64,000 nt of DNA from contig CP038118.1 of NCBI GenBank assembly GCA_004519485.1, positions 434,001 to 498,000 on the forward strand, in the 5' to 3' direction. Both the position numbers and the translations under genes were made by a program. This document shows, in pieces, positions 11,860 to 22,888 of the stretch. Position 1 is the stretch's first letter; every line of letters starts with the position of its first letter. The DNA is from Nannochloropsis oceanica (taxonomy: Eukaryota; Sar; Eustigmatophyceae; Eustigmatales; Monodopsidaceae). The notes under the pieces were generated by a model. The model saw only the letters and a program-made list of their open reading frames with translations. It was not told the DNA's origin and did not search any database.

Positions 11860-12845
11860 TCATCGACTTAAGAAATCGCCCCCACCCCCACTACGGTACC
11901 GAAAACCACCGCCACCGGTCAATCCTCGCTCTCCTCGGTGGTTATAACCTCCATCCCCCCCCCCACCCCCATTACGATATCCCCCTCCACCACCACCTCG
12001 CCCTCCTATCCCCCCACCATAACCTCTCCCTCCTCCCCCCCCTCCACCTCCTCCTTCATCCAAAATGGCAACGTCCAAATGATCGCCAATATGAAATTTG
12101 CAATCCCGCAACGTTCTCCCATCATCCGGCGTCCTCCCATTGTTCCTTACCGACCCCACAGCTCGCATCCTCATCCTACCCTCCGGCCCTGGGTACACCA
12201 ACGAGAACTCCAGCCGGGCTACACGACGACGGGCGCAAGGTACTACGTCCTTTAGCAATTGACTCAGCTCCTTGAGGGTGGCATCTGGCCACGTGTAAAA
12301 GTGCAGTTGTTGCCCGGGTACTTGCTTGGGTTCCAGGCCATAGTCTAGGTCGCTGTTGTGCCCGTGTTCCTTCCAAAAGACGCGCAGCAAGGAGGGTGTC
12401 GTCTAGAGGGGTAAATGGAAGATAATTCGTGGATGGAGGATTGCGGTGAAAGGGCTTCGCATGGTTGGTTTGAGGTGAAGGGGAGGGGGCAAAGGTGAAA
12501 GGACTGGGCACTGCATCGGCCTTCAAATTCACCCAGAATATCAATGTGGTCCGGGATCACTCACTTCTGCAAGTGCATCGGGGCCCGTTGCATCCTCCCA
12601 GTCATACGATGCGGCTCAAAGCCTGGCTTAGAGGCTTCACTCCGAGCCTCCTTGCCCCCTCCCTCCTCCCTCCCCTCTTTCAATGCGCACTGTCTCACCT
12701 TGTCTCGGTCGATCAATCCTTCGTCGTCTCCACCCCATGCCCCTTCAGGCCCACCAATCATAGCGTCTGCTATAGTGTAGGCTGTGCAGTTCGTGGAGAG
12801 AGGGAGGTTGCTTTTATGAGAGACGACAAGTGAAGGAGCAGCCAT
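11860..12845 (-). CDS. SAP18: SAP18-like Sin3/ASAP complex subunit with Gly-rich tail
   Basis: The secure part is the last exon, 11860..12402, beginning ACGACACCC after a CTCTAG acceptor. It encodes TTPSLLRVFWKEHGHNSD, then YTWPDATLKELSQLLKDV, ARLEFSLVYPGPEGR, VGSVRNNGRTPDDGRTL and KFHIGDHLDVAIL, a full SAP18 (ubiquitin-like) fold. SAP18 works in Sin3-HDAC repression and in the ASAP/PSAP splicing complex. After it comes a Gly-rich, Arg/Tyr-dotted tail (about 11865-12060) not present in animal SAP18. The N-terminus is tentative: a 30-nt exon 12565..12594 and an exon 12699..12845 starting MAAPSLVVSHK fit in phase (239 residues in all), but the acceptor of the 30-nt exon lacks a pyrimidine tract. 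Identity is certain for the last exon only. Confidence 0.8.
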
Positions 12846-13211
12846 GATGAGCGGGAGAGGCGTGGGGAGGTGGAGTAGCGGCCTGCGCGACTGTCGAGCC
12901 ACCACCCGCACAAAATGAGCCACAGATAATGGCATGCCAAGCAGGGCGTATGTACGCCGTGCCAATGTCTGCGTGGGCGGTGTGCTGCGCATGAGTTTGT
13001 TCAAAAAATGCTTTCTGCCGCGCATGTAATGATGTTTACTTGTTTCAATCGCTCGTCCGACGCAAGTCTGAGTCGCTCCGAGGAGTCGATACCCTACGCT
13101 ACTTTCTCATTTCATTGATTACGCAATATGCGCACAAACCATAGAATACAGGGCACCACCGTCACGCAAATGGAACCCCAGTGTTGTCATTGAGTACCAC
13201 GACAGCTCGCC

Positions 13212-16200
13212 ATGGACATGGTCCGAAGGAGAAGACGAACGAGACCCCACGACACGTTAAAACCCGTGGCTCGCCTCCTGCCTCTCGCCCTTGCCCTAGT
13301 TGTCCCACCCTTGCTCCTCCAAGTGGACAGCATCGCCGCCTTCACACCCCCCTGGAGTCGTGCTCTTTCCTTTCCTCGCAGCCCGCCCCTTCCTCAAGTC
13401 TCGGTTCAGGAAGAGGAGCGCATAATCAGTACCAAAGCTACTTTGCCTCCAGCGCCCCTCTCCTTTGCCCCGCTGCCACCCCTCCGGCAGCAGCTGCACC
13501 ACCACCACCACCAACGGCAGCAACAGGATCAGCAGCTGCGGCAGCAGTATGAACATCAGCAGCAAGAAGAGAAGGAACTCCATGACTCCATCTTGGACAC
13601 TGACATCGAGGCCTTGGCCGCGGCAGCTGTCCAATTCAAGAAGCCCAACAACACGTCCTCTTCCTCTTCCTCTTCCATTGCTGTGGCGGCAACCTCGACG
13701 TCCCATTCCCTACCCTCCCTCGTCAATCGCACAACCATCTGGCTGGGTGATGTGTGGGGCCGGACGACAAGAGCAGTGGCTTCCTCACGCGTATTGCTAT
13801 CCCCAGCAAAGGAGGGAAATGGAGCTGCAGGGGTCAGCATTATATCTAAAGACGAACGCGGGCGGGCAAGGAGACGGGAAGAGGAAGAAGAAAGAGAAGC
13901 ATTCGCCCGACGAAAGCGTGCTCGAGAACAGGGACAGGGGCTTACCCGGCGGGAGAAAGCGACAGAGGGGATTAAGAATACAGCCAAGATAATTTCTGAG
14001 GGATGGAGTAACATCAACTGGACCGCACCAAGTGGGCTGGCTGCACGGGCAAGGACTTTGGGAGGAAATACATGGATAGCAGTACGTAACAAGATAGGGG
14101 CTCTACCATCGAAAGATAAGACTGCAGCTGTGGGGGGGAGGACAAGAAGGAAAAAGAAGGGGGTCGGTCTCGGCAAGATTGGGAATCGGAGTAAGATGCC
14201 GAAGCGGTCGCCCAGGGAGCAGTTGCTGGAGCAGCAGCAGCAGAAGCGTACGGATATGCTACCAAGTAGTAGCAGTAGCAGTAGTAGTGTTAACAAGGTA
14301 TTTTCTCTCCCATCCCTGCTGCAGCGCATTGACCCCTCCGCATACACCGCCAGCATGTGGAACCAAATGATGGCCTCCGGGAAAGCAGGGAGGGAGGGCG
14401 AGCGGGAAGGAAGGAATGATCTCCTTCCTCCTCCTGTAACGGAGCGTCCGTATGCCTTTGATGACCTTGTAAAATTTCCCGCAGGGCCGGCGGAGGCTTG
14501 GGATTTATTCGTCGACGACACGCGTCACTTTTTCGACTCCGTGTATAAGGTCATGGCACCCGCTTCGGCCATGCCAAAGCCAGGCCCAAGCCGGCCACAG
14601 GTGGGAGGGATAAGACCTAAGGCTGAAAAGGTGAAGCAAGGCCCATTGAATGCTGTGCCTTTAGTATTACGACAGAAGATGGGGAGTGCATTGGCGCCTT
14701 GGTGGCCGCCGCCACCGCCGCTGCCGCTGCAGCAGGAGCAGGAGCAGGGGGAAGAGGGGATGGAACCGGTGGTGGACGAAACAGAAGATAAAGAGAGAGA
14801 GGAGGAGGATGAGGGGGATAGGTGGCAGGACTTGCGTGGCCGAGTAAAGAATATGATTGAAGAGACGTCGGGTGCCCCTTCGGGAGCTGAATATTACGCT
14901 CTCCTGGAGGAGGAGGAGGAGGTGTTGGACGTGTCGAAGGAGAAAGAGAGAGGGCTGCCAATTTCGCGGAGGGCCACTAAGCATCAGCAGCAGAAAAAAA
15001 GCCAGAAGAATCTCCCTGTGCCTTTACAGGCTCCCCGCTTGGTAGACAGGCTCGATGAGCGCCCTCGCGGGATCTCCTCTGGCGCCACCTTTGACGCTCT
15101 ATCCACGCCTGCTGGTCGTGGGGTGGGGGAGACGATGGACGCGTGGGTGCCCTTGCCACCCTTTCCCTCTCAACCGCCTATGGAGGATGAGTACTGGCCT
15201 GCCCCCTTGTCATCTTCCTCATCCTCCTCCTCCTCTTTCTTGTCTTCTTCCACTTATCGGGCTTCGTCTGCCTTCGATGGCAACGAAGAAGAACGGGATG
15301 AAGATGGCATTGACTGGGATGATGACGGGGATGAGGAGGATGAGGAGGAAGAGGAAGGAGGGGTGGAAAGAGGGGTAGTCTCCCCTTGGCGACGGGGGCT
15401 GCCTGATTGGCTCCAGCGCGTGAGCCTGACGCGACTCTTAGTCCGCAAACCCACCCCGGAAAGGATGTTGGAAATTATTCGGAGGCGTCAGCAAGTGAGG
15501 CGGATGCCTCGGAAGATGGACGATGTCTTTTTAAGGACAGTTTCAAGGAAGCTGCAAGGGAACAGGGTGAAGATTCGAGCGTTTCAGTTACAGACTGACA
15601 GGTACCGGAACTCGCTCTTGTCGGCCCAGGCGTATGTAGACGCGGTGGTCCTGTTGTTTGGCACGAGTAAAGACGCAGAAGAGGTGTTGTGGCCTTTGAC
15701 GAGGTGGTTGCCCGAGGCGTCGAAGAGGAGGGGCCTAGCAGAAGAGTGCAAGGCGCGACGACGAGCTAGGTTAGGATTATCTGTGGGGAATGTAAGGAGG
15801 GGGGGAGCGAAGGATAGGGGTGGAAGAAAGGAGGAAAAGGCGGGGACGATGGCTATGGTAGGGGATGTGAGGAAGGCTGCTGTTCTAGCTACGACGGCCT
15901 GGCTGGCTAGAGTTGGGACGACGGTGTCCGGCTGGTTTACAGGAGGGATGAGGGGGATGGGTGCGTTTGGGAGGGGCTTGGCCCAGGTGTTGAGCAGTAA
16001 TAGCACGCTGATTGAATTGTCATTTGAGACAGGGAAGGAGAACTATGAAGAGGAAGTGGGAAAGGATTCAAGCGAGGTGTGGAGGGAGGGGGAGGGTGTA
16101 GATCCGGCGGTGCTGCGGGCGCTGGCGGGGTTTGAGAGGGAGTTGGAGTGGAGGGGGCAGCAGGCGGCGAGTGCGGGAGGTAAGGATGACCCCATGGCGC

Positions 16201-16460
16201 GTATCGTGGATATCTTGGGGGACAAGAATGCGGCCTATTTCCAGCAGAGGCTTGAGTTGTATCTGAGGGGGGGGTTACCGGGTATGGAGTTGTACCGGGC
16301 TTTGAAGAGGTTGTGTTTGGCGAACGAGATGAGGTTGGATCTGGTGATGCGGCAGCTGAGGGAGGAGTCGATGAGGGAGGATCAAAAGTGGAAGAGCAAG
16401 AATGAGAAGTTGGCGGCCTTGTTGAGGATTCATGAGGGCCAGCGGAAGGTAACTTGGTAG
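13212..16460 (+). CDS. large plastid-targeted low-complexity protein, unknown function
   Basis: Single exon, 1082 residues. The start at 13212 has GCC ATGG context. The N-terminus is basic (RRRRRTR), then a strong hydrophobic core (LLPLALALVVPPLLL), then DSIAAFTPPW. A signal peptide followed by AF-x-P is the bipartite import signal of heterokont plastid proteins, so import through the chloroplast ER is likely. The middle is low complexity: His and Gln runs, Ser runs, and Asp/Glu-rich blocks. The more conserved-looking C-terminal third has a basic segment (RKPTPERMLEIIRRRQQVRR) and the helical stretch AYVDAVVLLFG..EEVLWPLTRWLP. That stretch resembles a short helical segment found at the C-terminus of some RQC/ZNF598-like proteins, but too weakly to name a family. 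No catalytic motif or clear membrane span beyond the signal is seen. Confidence 0.75.
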   Translation: MDMVRRRRRTRPHDTLKPVARLLPLALALVVPPLLLQVDSIAAFTPPWSRALSFPRSPPLPQVSVQEEERIISTKATLPPAPLSFAPLPPLRQQLHHHHHQRQQQDQQLRQQYEHQQQEEKELHDSILDTDIEALAAAAVQFKKPNNTSSSSSSSIAVAATSTSHSLPSLVNRTTIWLGDVWGRTTRAVASSRVLLSPAKEGNGAAGVSIISKDERGRARRREEEEEREAFARRKRAREQGQGLTRREKATEGIKNTAKIISEGWSNINWTAPSGLAARARTLGGNTWIAVRNKIGALPSKDKTAAVGGRTRRKKKGVGLGKIGNRSKMPKRSPREQLLEQQQQKRTDMLPSSSSSSSSVNKVFSLPSLLQRIDPSAYTASMWNQMMASGKAGREGEREGRNDLLPPPVTERPYAFDDLVKFPAGPAEAWDLFVDDTRHFFDSVYKVMAPASAMPKPGPSRPQVGGIRPKAEKVKQGPLNAVPLVLRQKMGSALAPWWPPPPPLPLQQEQEQGEEGMEPVVDETEDKEREEEDEGDRWQDLRGRVKNMIEETSGAPSGAEYYALLEEEEEVLDVSKEKERGLPISRRATKHQQQKKSQKNLPVPLQAPRLVDRLDERPRGISSGATFDALSTPAGRGVGETMDAWVPLPPFPSQPPMEDEYWPAPLSSSSSSSSSFLSSSTYRASSAFDGNEEERDEDGIDWDDDGDEEDEEEEEGGVERGVVSPWRRGLPDWLQRVSLTRLLVRKPTPERMLEIIRRRQQVRRMPRKMDDVFLRTVSRKLQGNRVKIRAFQLQTDRYRNSLLSAQAYVDAVVLLFGTSKDAEEVLWPLTRWLPEASKRRGLAEECKARRRARLGLSVGNVRRGGAKDRGGRKEEKAGTMAMVGDVRKAAVLATTAWLARVGTTVSGWFTGGMRGMGAFGRGLAQVLSSNSTLIELSFETGKENYEEEVGKDSSEVWREGEGVDPAVLRALAGFERELEWRGQQAASAGGKDDPMARIVDILGDKNAAYFQQRLELYLRGGLPGMELYRALKRLCLANEMRLDLVMRQLREESMREDQKWKSKNEKLAALLRIHEGQRKVTW

Positions 16461-17087
16461 AAAAGGAGGGGGTTGAGGAAGGGAAGGACGAAGGTGAAAG
16501 AGAAAGAAATGGCGCGAGAGCCACGCGGTCAGTGACGGCGGGAGAGATAGAGCGAGAGAGGAAGATCGAGAAGATGGAAGGTTTCAGACCATGTAAAGTT
16601 GTTGTTCTCGTAGACTGTACATACATAAGAGAAAAATGGAAAAGCAAGACAAAGAAATGGATGACCGAACTTTGTAGAAGTGTGTAATTACCACGACCCT
16701 TTTTTCTCATTTTTATAATTGCTACTAATGCTGTTGGTGTTGCTGTCGTTTCTAAAGTGGAAACGGCTGGTGATTTGCTTGCCATTCTTTCTCCTACTAC
16801 TTGGCTCCCAGCCTCGGGCAGACAGAACTTTCGTCACGGACCTTAAATCCTACAGAAGCACACATACACGTCTTCTCAGCTAACGTTTGTTCTCTTCTCT
16901 TGCTCGTCGTCATGGCCTTTCTCTTAACCCTCCTTGGTGCCTTCTCCACATGATATCATTCTTCTTCTGTTCGCACATTATTAACCAACTCCTACTCACA
17001 TATACACTTCTTCTCAAACTCTACCCCTTCACTTCCCTCCCTCAATTTTCCTCTCATCCCTCCACCCTTCCTCCTCTTCCAAACCTT
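16461..17087. other. intergenic, convergent 3' ends
   Basis: Purine-rich then pyrimidine-rich spacer between a + strand stop and a - strand stop. No supported gene. Confidence 0.45.
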
Positions 17088-17915
17088 CTACGGCCGGTTT
17101 CTTTTCTTCTGTGCCGCCCGTGGCCCGTCCCATTCCTCCTCCCAAAACTCATCCTCATCAAAGTCAAAGCTATCAATGGAGTCATCGTGCTCATCCTCGT
17201 CATACGGCAGTACTTCCAGCATGTCCTGGCAAGTGATAAATCCCTTCCTTACGGGCTTCTTCGCAAATCCCCCCATTTGCACCCCAACCCGGATCAGCCC
17301 CAATTTTAACGCCCGCTCCACGTCGTCAATAGAACAGGTCGTCTCAAATGCCAGCGTCACCGAGCTATGCTTATTGTCCGCCCCGCTGTTTGACACACAA
17401 TCCAACGGCTGCGCCTGTCTCCGCATGCTCCGCAACAAAGACAAATCCTTTTGTTCGGGCACACAAGAGGCAACGAAGTGCTGGTCAAAAGGCACATGGT
17501 GCGCCAAGGCATCACTGAACACAGTCGCATTGTCAATCACATGGTATCGAACCCCCGCCGAGTTGATCAAGGGTGCAAATGCCGACTGCGAGCTCAATAG
17601 GTTATACTCGTCCTCCACCCACACCGTCTCCAAAGTACTCGCAGCCATTCCCTCATTCTCCAACTTCAGCCCCACCTGCGCCTGGCGTGTTCTTCTATCA
17701 CGCCCTAAGTCCGTGACGTGCATGACCAGTTGATTCTCCCCCAGGTGGCAGTTGTCGTCCTCCATGCCCAAGCAAAGGAAAGTGCCCTTGTAGCAGGTCG
17801 GGATATTGGATTGATCCACGAAATCCAAGCAGCCGGCCGCGGCCAGGCTCAAGCCCGCCAACACTATACAGAGTAAGAGGATGAGAAGGGAGAGATCTGA
17901 GTTGGGGCGGCTCAT
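17088..17915 (-). CDS. secreted or ER-lumenal protein of unknown family
   Basis: Single-exon gene, 275 residues, starting MSRPNSDLSLLILLLC. Residues about 8-27 are a clear Sec signal peptide ending near AAAGC. The frame is open further 5' but lacks a better start. The mature part has scattered cysteines (CLDF, CYKGTFLCLG, CHLGEN, SCVPEQ, DCVSNS, TTCSIDD, TCQDM), suggesting disulphides in the secretory pathway, and one N-glycosylation sequon (NAT). The C-terminus is very acidic (about 25 residues of Asp/Glu/Phe) and ends in a short basic tail KKRNRP. There is no KDEL-like signal and no membrane span. I do not recognise the family. Confidence 0.7.
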   Translation of the reverse strand: MSRPNSDLSLLILLLCIVLAGLSLAAAGCLDFVDQSNIPTCYKGTFLCLGMEDDNCHLGENQLVMHVTDLGRDRRTRQAQVGLKLENEGMAASTLETVWVEDEYNLLSSQSAFAPLINSAGVRYHVIDNATVFSDALAHHVPFDQHFVASCVPEQKDLSLLRSMRRQAQPLDCVSNSGADNKHSSVTLAFETTCSIDDVERALKLGLIRVGVQMGGFAKKPVRKGFITCQDMLEVLPYDEDEHDDSIDSFDFDEDEFWEEEWDGPRAAQKKRNRP

Positions 17916-18980
17916 GACACTAGGACTTATACGCAAAGTGACATAAACAGAGCTAGCAAGGGAATAAATTGGAACTTGTGCGCACAATGCGTCGACAGGG
18001 ACAAATGTCCATGTAGAGAGCTGGCGAGAGGGCATACATGACGCTCCCCGTTGAACAGGAGGGTCGTGCATGATGTGATAGAGATGCAGGCGGCGCAGTG
18101 ATATCGATCGGTGCAAGAAGAGAAGGAAACCGGTGCCTTTGCAGGGCCATACGCACATATAGCAGGCGAGCACGCTTGAATACATGTGAGAGGTACGATG
18201 AAACTAAGATATGCACTTACCCATTGAGATAAACAGGCGCATGCTAGCTAGCTACCTGGCTACCCACCGCTTCGTGTGCCCACCTCTACTTCAGAATGTG
18301 TGTGTGTGTGAGAGAGATAGAGATAAAGAGGGGGAGCGAAGGTGAGTGGATTGCTTATCCATTGTGGCCCGTGGAGACGGGAAGTTTGGTACCAGGGACT
18401 TCCATTGACCAGAGGTGCTGAACGTTGGCGTCGATTTCTCTGCTTTGGCTCGCGCATGTGTGTCGACGAGGAAAGTACGGTGGGGAAGCAGATGGCCGAG
18501 AAGAAACGATTTCCCCCTGAGTCCCTCGAGAAGAACTCCTGTGAGTGCCTTAGCAAGGGGCCCTGCTTTGCGAGATGTCAGGTTATACGTTTGCGCCTAA
18601 AGACTGAAATCAAAGGACGCACCGATTCATGTTGCTCGAAAACCAAGGTCTAACGCGTCGAAGCAATCTTTCTTCTCGCGTTTTGAAAAAGTAACGCCTG
18701 CCTGTCCAAACCCGCTCCCTCCCTCCTTCCCTCCTTCCCTCCCTCCAGCCTCCCTACCTCCTCCCTCGCTTCCTTTCTCCCTTTTGGTTCTTGTGAGTAA
18801 AAGATTTATCTACTCTCCTGTACGTTCAGAGCTTTTATCAAATCTTTCTAGTCTTCTGCACATGTGCCAACGACACTGAGGTCTCATGCGAAAAGGAGTC
18901 CTAGCAAATATACCAGGTCCTCCTTTTCCACAAATATTATTTACTCATCGAGTATTACCATCCCCAACCTAATGGCAACC
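17916..18980. other. intergenic, no supported gene
   Basis: About 1 kb with small open frames on both strands but no family match or consistent splice model. It includes short AG/TG and CCCT-type simple repeats near 18295-18330 and 18717-18780. It probably holds the promoter of the secreted protein and the 3' UTR of the next gene. Confidence 0.4.
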
Positions 18981-20944
18981 CTAGAAGTGTTTCCATGACC
19001 TGCCGCCCTTGGCCAATCCGAAGCTGCTCTCTGTGCTCGTCTCGTGTGGACGAGCTTTATCACGGACACCACTCTTGAAACCTCGCGGGATGTTCCAGCT
19101 GTAAGTTAGCGTCTCTTGATCATCCTGTAAAAAGAGATAGCAAGTGTGAGTAAGCAGTATAAATGTGTAAGCAATTCTTTCATCCAACCTACCAAATCAG
19201 CTTCGCGAGAGAAGGCCCAAGAAAAGAAAACATGGTCAGCGCTTCACGCCTCACCTGTGGAAGCAAGCAGAGTGCGATCAAGTGCAAGATCCAGGTCGGG
19301 TAAAAAAACCCGGGCATCTCCTTTACGAACTCAAAAAGGTTGACCGCTTGGCAAGAGCCTTTACTCGGCGTTCGTCTAGCGTGTTCCACAGTCTTGAAAG
19401 AGTTGGAATGAACGAAGGAATAGAGAAGTACGAATGGGAGAAAAAGAATTGTTGTGTCTCAATGTTTTTTCGGGGGGAAAGGGGAGGGGTAATATCCATG
19501 CACTTCAAGAAAGCAGCTTTGATCAGAGTAAATCGTTCATTTCCGGAACATGTTTCGTCTCTCATGGCATCCTCAATTTCTCCGATTTTCCCCCTCCTTC
19601 CTTCTCTAACTAATTGGTAATCGACACCATTACTTTCAAAGCCCCGCTCCGTTCTGTCACTGGCAACGGATGGCGTACAGGGATTAAGAGTCCCACCAAG
19701 TGTCGATGCGCTGTCCGCTGGTAAGGCAGAGGTAAGGTACAAGCCCAGGTCTTGACCAAAGCCTTACAGTCTGGGTATGCATGTTGAGGGAAAAAGGTTT
19801 CGTACCCATAGCAAGCCAAACGAAAAGCCTCCCCTTCTCCTTCACCTCCAACTCCTCCTTTCCCTCTTCCTCCTCCTCTCCCCCCCGCATCGACATAAAG
19901 CCCACCTTCGCTGCTGCCCACCTCCAGCACCACCTCCAGTTCCTTCTTTCCCGGCCCAACTAACGAAACACCTACCAGATTTGCCACCACGGGCTGAAAC
20001 AATTGATAGAAGACCGAGCCCGTCGTGTCAAGCTTCAGATCCGACAATGCATGTGTGCGTATAACCTCCAATGTGCACCCATCAAAGTGCTGAAAGAGCG
20101 GGGAGGAGCCAGGGAGGGCAAATGTTTGCATCGTCTTTATCCGTACCCAACTGGCATTCCCCAAATCCAAACAGTAGGAAGTACAGTCGCCCGGTAGGTT
20201 GCGATCACGAGCATAACTTTCGAGCTGGGATACCAAAGGAGCGAAAGCCAAAGCATCGGCGCACCCCTGCAGCAGCTCTTGTTGCGAATACTGCGCCATG
20301 TGCAACTGCTCTAGTCTGGCCGTCACAGCTTTCCCCTTGTCGAGAAGCAAGCCTGACATGCAAGTGCGCGCCTTTTCCCTGTCCTTAAGGATGGACCGCA
20401 ATACTGTTTCGCGCAACGTTACCGCAATCAAAGGGCACAGCGAAGGGGTGTCAAGCCGTGCTTCCATAGCTTGTCGAGCTTGATCGAGTTCTTGTTGTCG
20501 GAAGGAAGTGGAGCGCAGCACAGCCAAGGGACTGTTGTTGGTGGTAATTGACTGAGCCAGGGGATGGGACTGGCGGCGAAGGCATGGAATGTAGCAGGAA
20601 GAAGGAGGATGGGGCAAAGCAGCAAGGGAATATGAGTGGCGGCGAGGAGGTAAGAGACGACGACGAAGAGGAGAAGGAGGCTGGAGAGGAGGAGGTTGTG
20701 GTGGTGGAGGAGGAGGCAGGCGATGGGCAGGAGGGCCCCTGTGCCGGGAAACCAGCGAGGAGGAGGTAGATGTAATGAATGAGGAAAGTGGCAGCATGAA
20801 AAGAAGGCCTAGGAATGGATTAGGGGGTTGGGAGTGAAGTGGAGGGCGGATGAGTGAGTTTGGAGTGATTGGGAAGAAATGGTGTAGAGGAGGAGAGGGC
20901 AGTGTAAAAGGGGTGGATGTGGATGGCCGAGAGGGAGGCATCAT
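18981..20944 (-). CDS. unknown protein with N-terminal targeting region and C-terminal hydrophobic segment
   Basis: Model: complement(join(18981..19124, 19255..19392, 19634..20944)), 530 residues, all junctions phase 0 (donors GTAATG and GTGAGG, acceptors TTTCAAG and TTTACAG). The start is the ATGATG at 20944; an open frame upstream begins with GTG. Residues 1-130 are Pro/Ser/Leu-rich with a hydrophobic stretch (FLGLLFMLPLSSFI) and Arg-rich segments, which suggests organelle targeting. The central part (LDTPSLCPLIAVTLRETVL, then CTSYCLDLGNASWVRIKT) is globular-looking and is interrupted by a Gly-rich insert. The second exon carries FYPTWILHLIALCLLP, a possible membrane segment. The last exon (TYSWNIPRGFKSGVRDK) is polar. 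No family recognised. The 5' exon could also end at its own TAG (19610) if the intron at 19393-19633 is not used. Confidence 0.5.
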
Positions 20945-21641
20945 TGTACTGGCTTGTTTCAAGAACTCGTGCACCCTATGATATTGCCTTCACGAGAAAT
21001 AAGGCCCGAGGAAACGCGATCAAGATACCACCCCCACTTCCTGCCCCTCAGTGAAACACCAACCCGCCCACACCCACAACCACACAATTATTTGTACGCC
21101 TTCGATAAAAACAACTCAAAATGGTAAAGTCTAGGGAAGTAGCAGTAGGAGGAGGTAGAAGAGAAGGAGAAGAAGTCGTAGCGAGGAGGGCGTGCTGGCA
21201 TGTCCTGCAATCCGAAGAAAGAGAGGGAAGTTGAAGGAAGAACAAAACTGCGAAATACGTGCCTGGAGAAGGATGAGAGTCCTCGCTCTGCCTTCGAAGT
21301 ACGAAAACCTTTCTGATTGGCTGAGTTGACCAGCCAGAGATGCGTGTGTCTCTATTTTTGGTGTCCTTATTTGGATGTGCCCTGCTTGTTTGCATCATTT
21401 TTTGCATACAATCTTCATTCCTTTTGCTCTATTGCGTGGTCCAGAACACGCGCCCTCATTCCGACATTCTACCGCATCAATGCGGCTGCTGCTTATCCTC
21501 CCTTTCTCGTGCCGCACGGTTGCCTGGATATTTCAACATTGTACGAGGGGAGCGTAGACCTTCCTTAACTCACATTAGCTCCTTTCCCATCGTCAAGCTA
21601 TCAATTGCACAAAGACACAAGCAATAACGTACAGCAGCTAC
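20945..21641. other. divergent intergenic region / promoters
   Basis: Lies between two divergently transcribed genes, so it should hold both promoters. Small open frames on the + strand (21317-21630) have no protein-like composition. No obvious TATA box was identified with confidence. Confidence 0.4.
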
Positions 21642-22888
21642 ATGAAGTTGAGTAGCACCACAGGCGCCAGCATCATCGGTATCACCTCTCCGGCGCGCAT
21701 TCTTACCCTTACATCTCTGGGCCTCTGGCTTTTAAGCTTTGGTCCTCCGAATGCTCAGGGTCACATGATGATGGTTGCCTCACCCTTTAATGGGCTTGGC
21801 CGAGGCGACAGGTAAGCCACTCTTTTCCCACCTTGCGCTAGAGGATACCGATTACCCCGCTGCCTCCCGTCATCCAAATATCTTCACCTTGAGCACAGAA
21901 TAGGGCTTCTAATAGTCTAGTCTCTCAACAAATAGGGCTCTCGGACGCTTCACACGTATGGTGGACGAGCTAGTGAACGAGCAAAACCTCCTGCCACAGA
22001 CCGTACTTCCTCTTTGGCGGAAGGTGATACAGCATCAGACGACTGACATGACCCAGCAAAATCCCGCCATTGGCATCATTACGACCTTCTGCGCCGATGC
22101 AATTGAGGTACGACACGTGATCAAGCCAGAACAGGAAGAACATTATAGTCAGACAGCGATAATTTCATAATTTCAAACAGAAAGTAGGGAAGGAATTGGT
22201 GTTGGGAAAGCTGTTGGTGGAATGAAAAAACAATGATTTTCAGGCTGGTGGGCAGGCAGGGCAGCATAGAATTTGGATTAGTAACGCAGAAAAGGGTTTA
22301 GGGAGAAGGAGGATGGGGATGGGAAAAGAATGTACAATCAATTTGTCAGTGTCGATCAGGGAGGTACAAGGGTAAAAATAAAACAGGATGTGTCACGAAT
22401 CAATCCATATCTATTCCAGTAATGCTAACAAAACCCGACCCCATTCCCATCCATTTTTCAAACCTCTTCACTGTACACAGACTCAAAATACCTACATCAT
22501 TTCCGCCGATCTACCAGGGGTCAAGCGAGATGATATTCGGATTGCCTTCCTTCAGGAGGGCGTCCTGTCTATCACAGCTGAGCGCCAGAGCTTATACGAG
22601 GTAACTTCCAAGGCGACAGAGAATGGAGGGGCCGGGGATATAGGGAAGGCACGGCGGTCTCCGGGCTGGACGAATCAGCAGCAAGAAATTGACGTGTCGA
22701 AGGAAGCTGCGGATGCCTTTCCCAAGTTTTTAATGCGCGAGGTGACGTACGGCAAAACAACGCGCTCATTCAAACTGCCGCCGGATGCCGACATTGACTC
22801 AACCACAGCAGGGTTTGAGAACGGAGTGCTGATTGTTACAATGAAAAAGCGCGAGGTACCGAAAGAAAAGCTGGTCATGATCAAATGA
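21642..22888 (+). CDS. small heat-shock protein (HSP20) with N-terminal signal peptide
   Basis: Model: join(21642..21811, 21936..22107, 22481..22888), 249 residues. Junction phases are 2 and 0; donors are GTAAGC and GTACGA. The third exon is an alpha-crystallin domain: YIISADLPGVKRDDIRIAF, EGVLSITAERQ, then a divergent loop, RSFKLPPDADIDSTTAGFENGVLIVTMKK (A-x-x-x-NGVL motif), ending in a short tail. Such proteins bind unfolding proteins and prevent aggregation. The first exon has a hydrophobic stretch (ILTLTSLGLWLLSFG) followed by NAQG, which reads as a signal peptide. That would place the protein in the ER or, through the complex plastid route, in the plastid; there is no clear AF motif at the cleavage site. 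The insert between the two halves of the domain is longer than usual. Confidence 0.82.
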
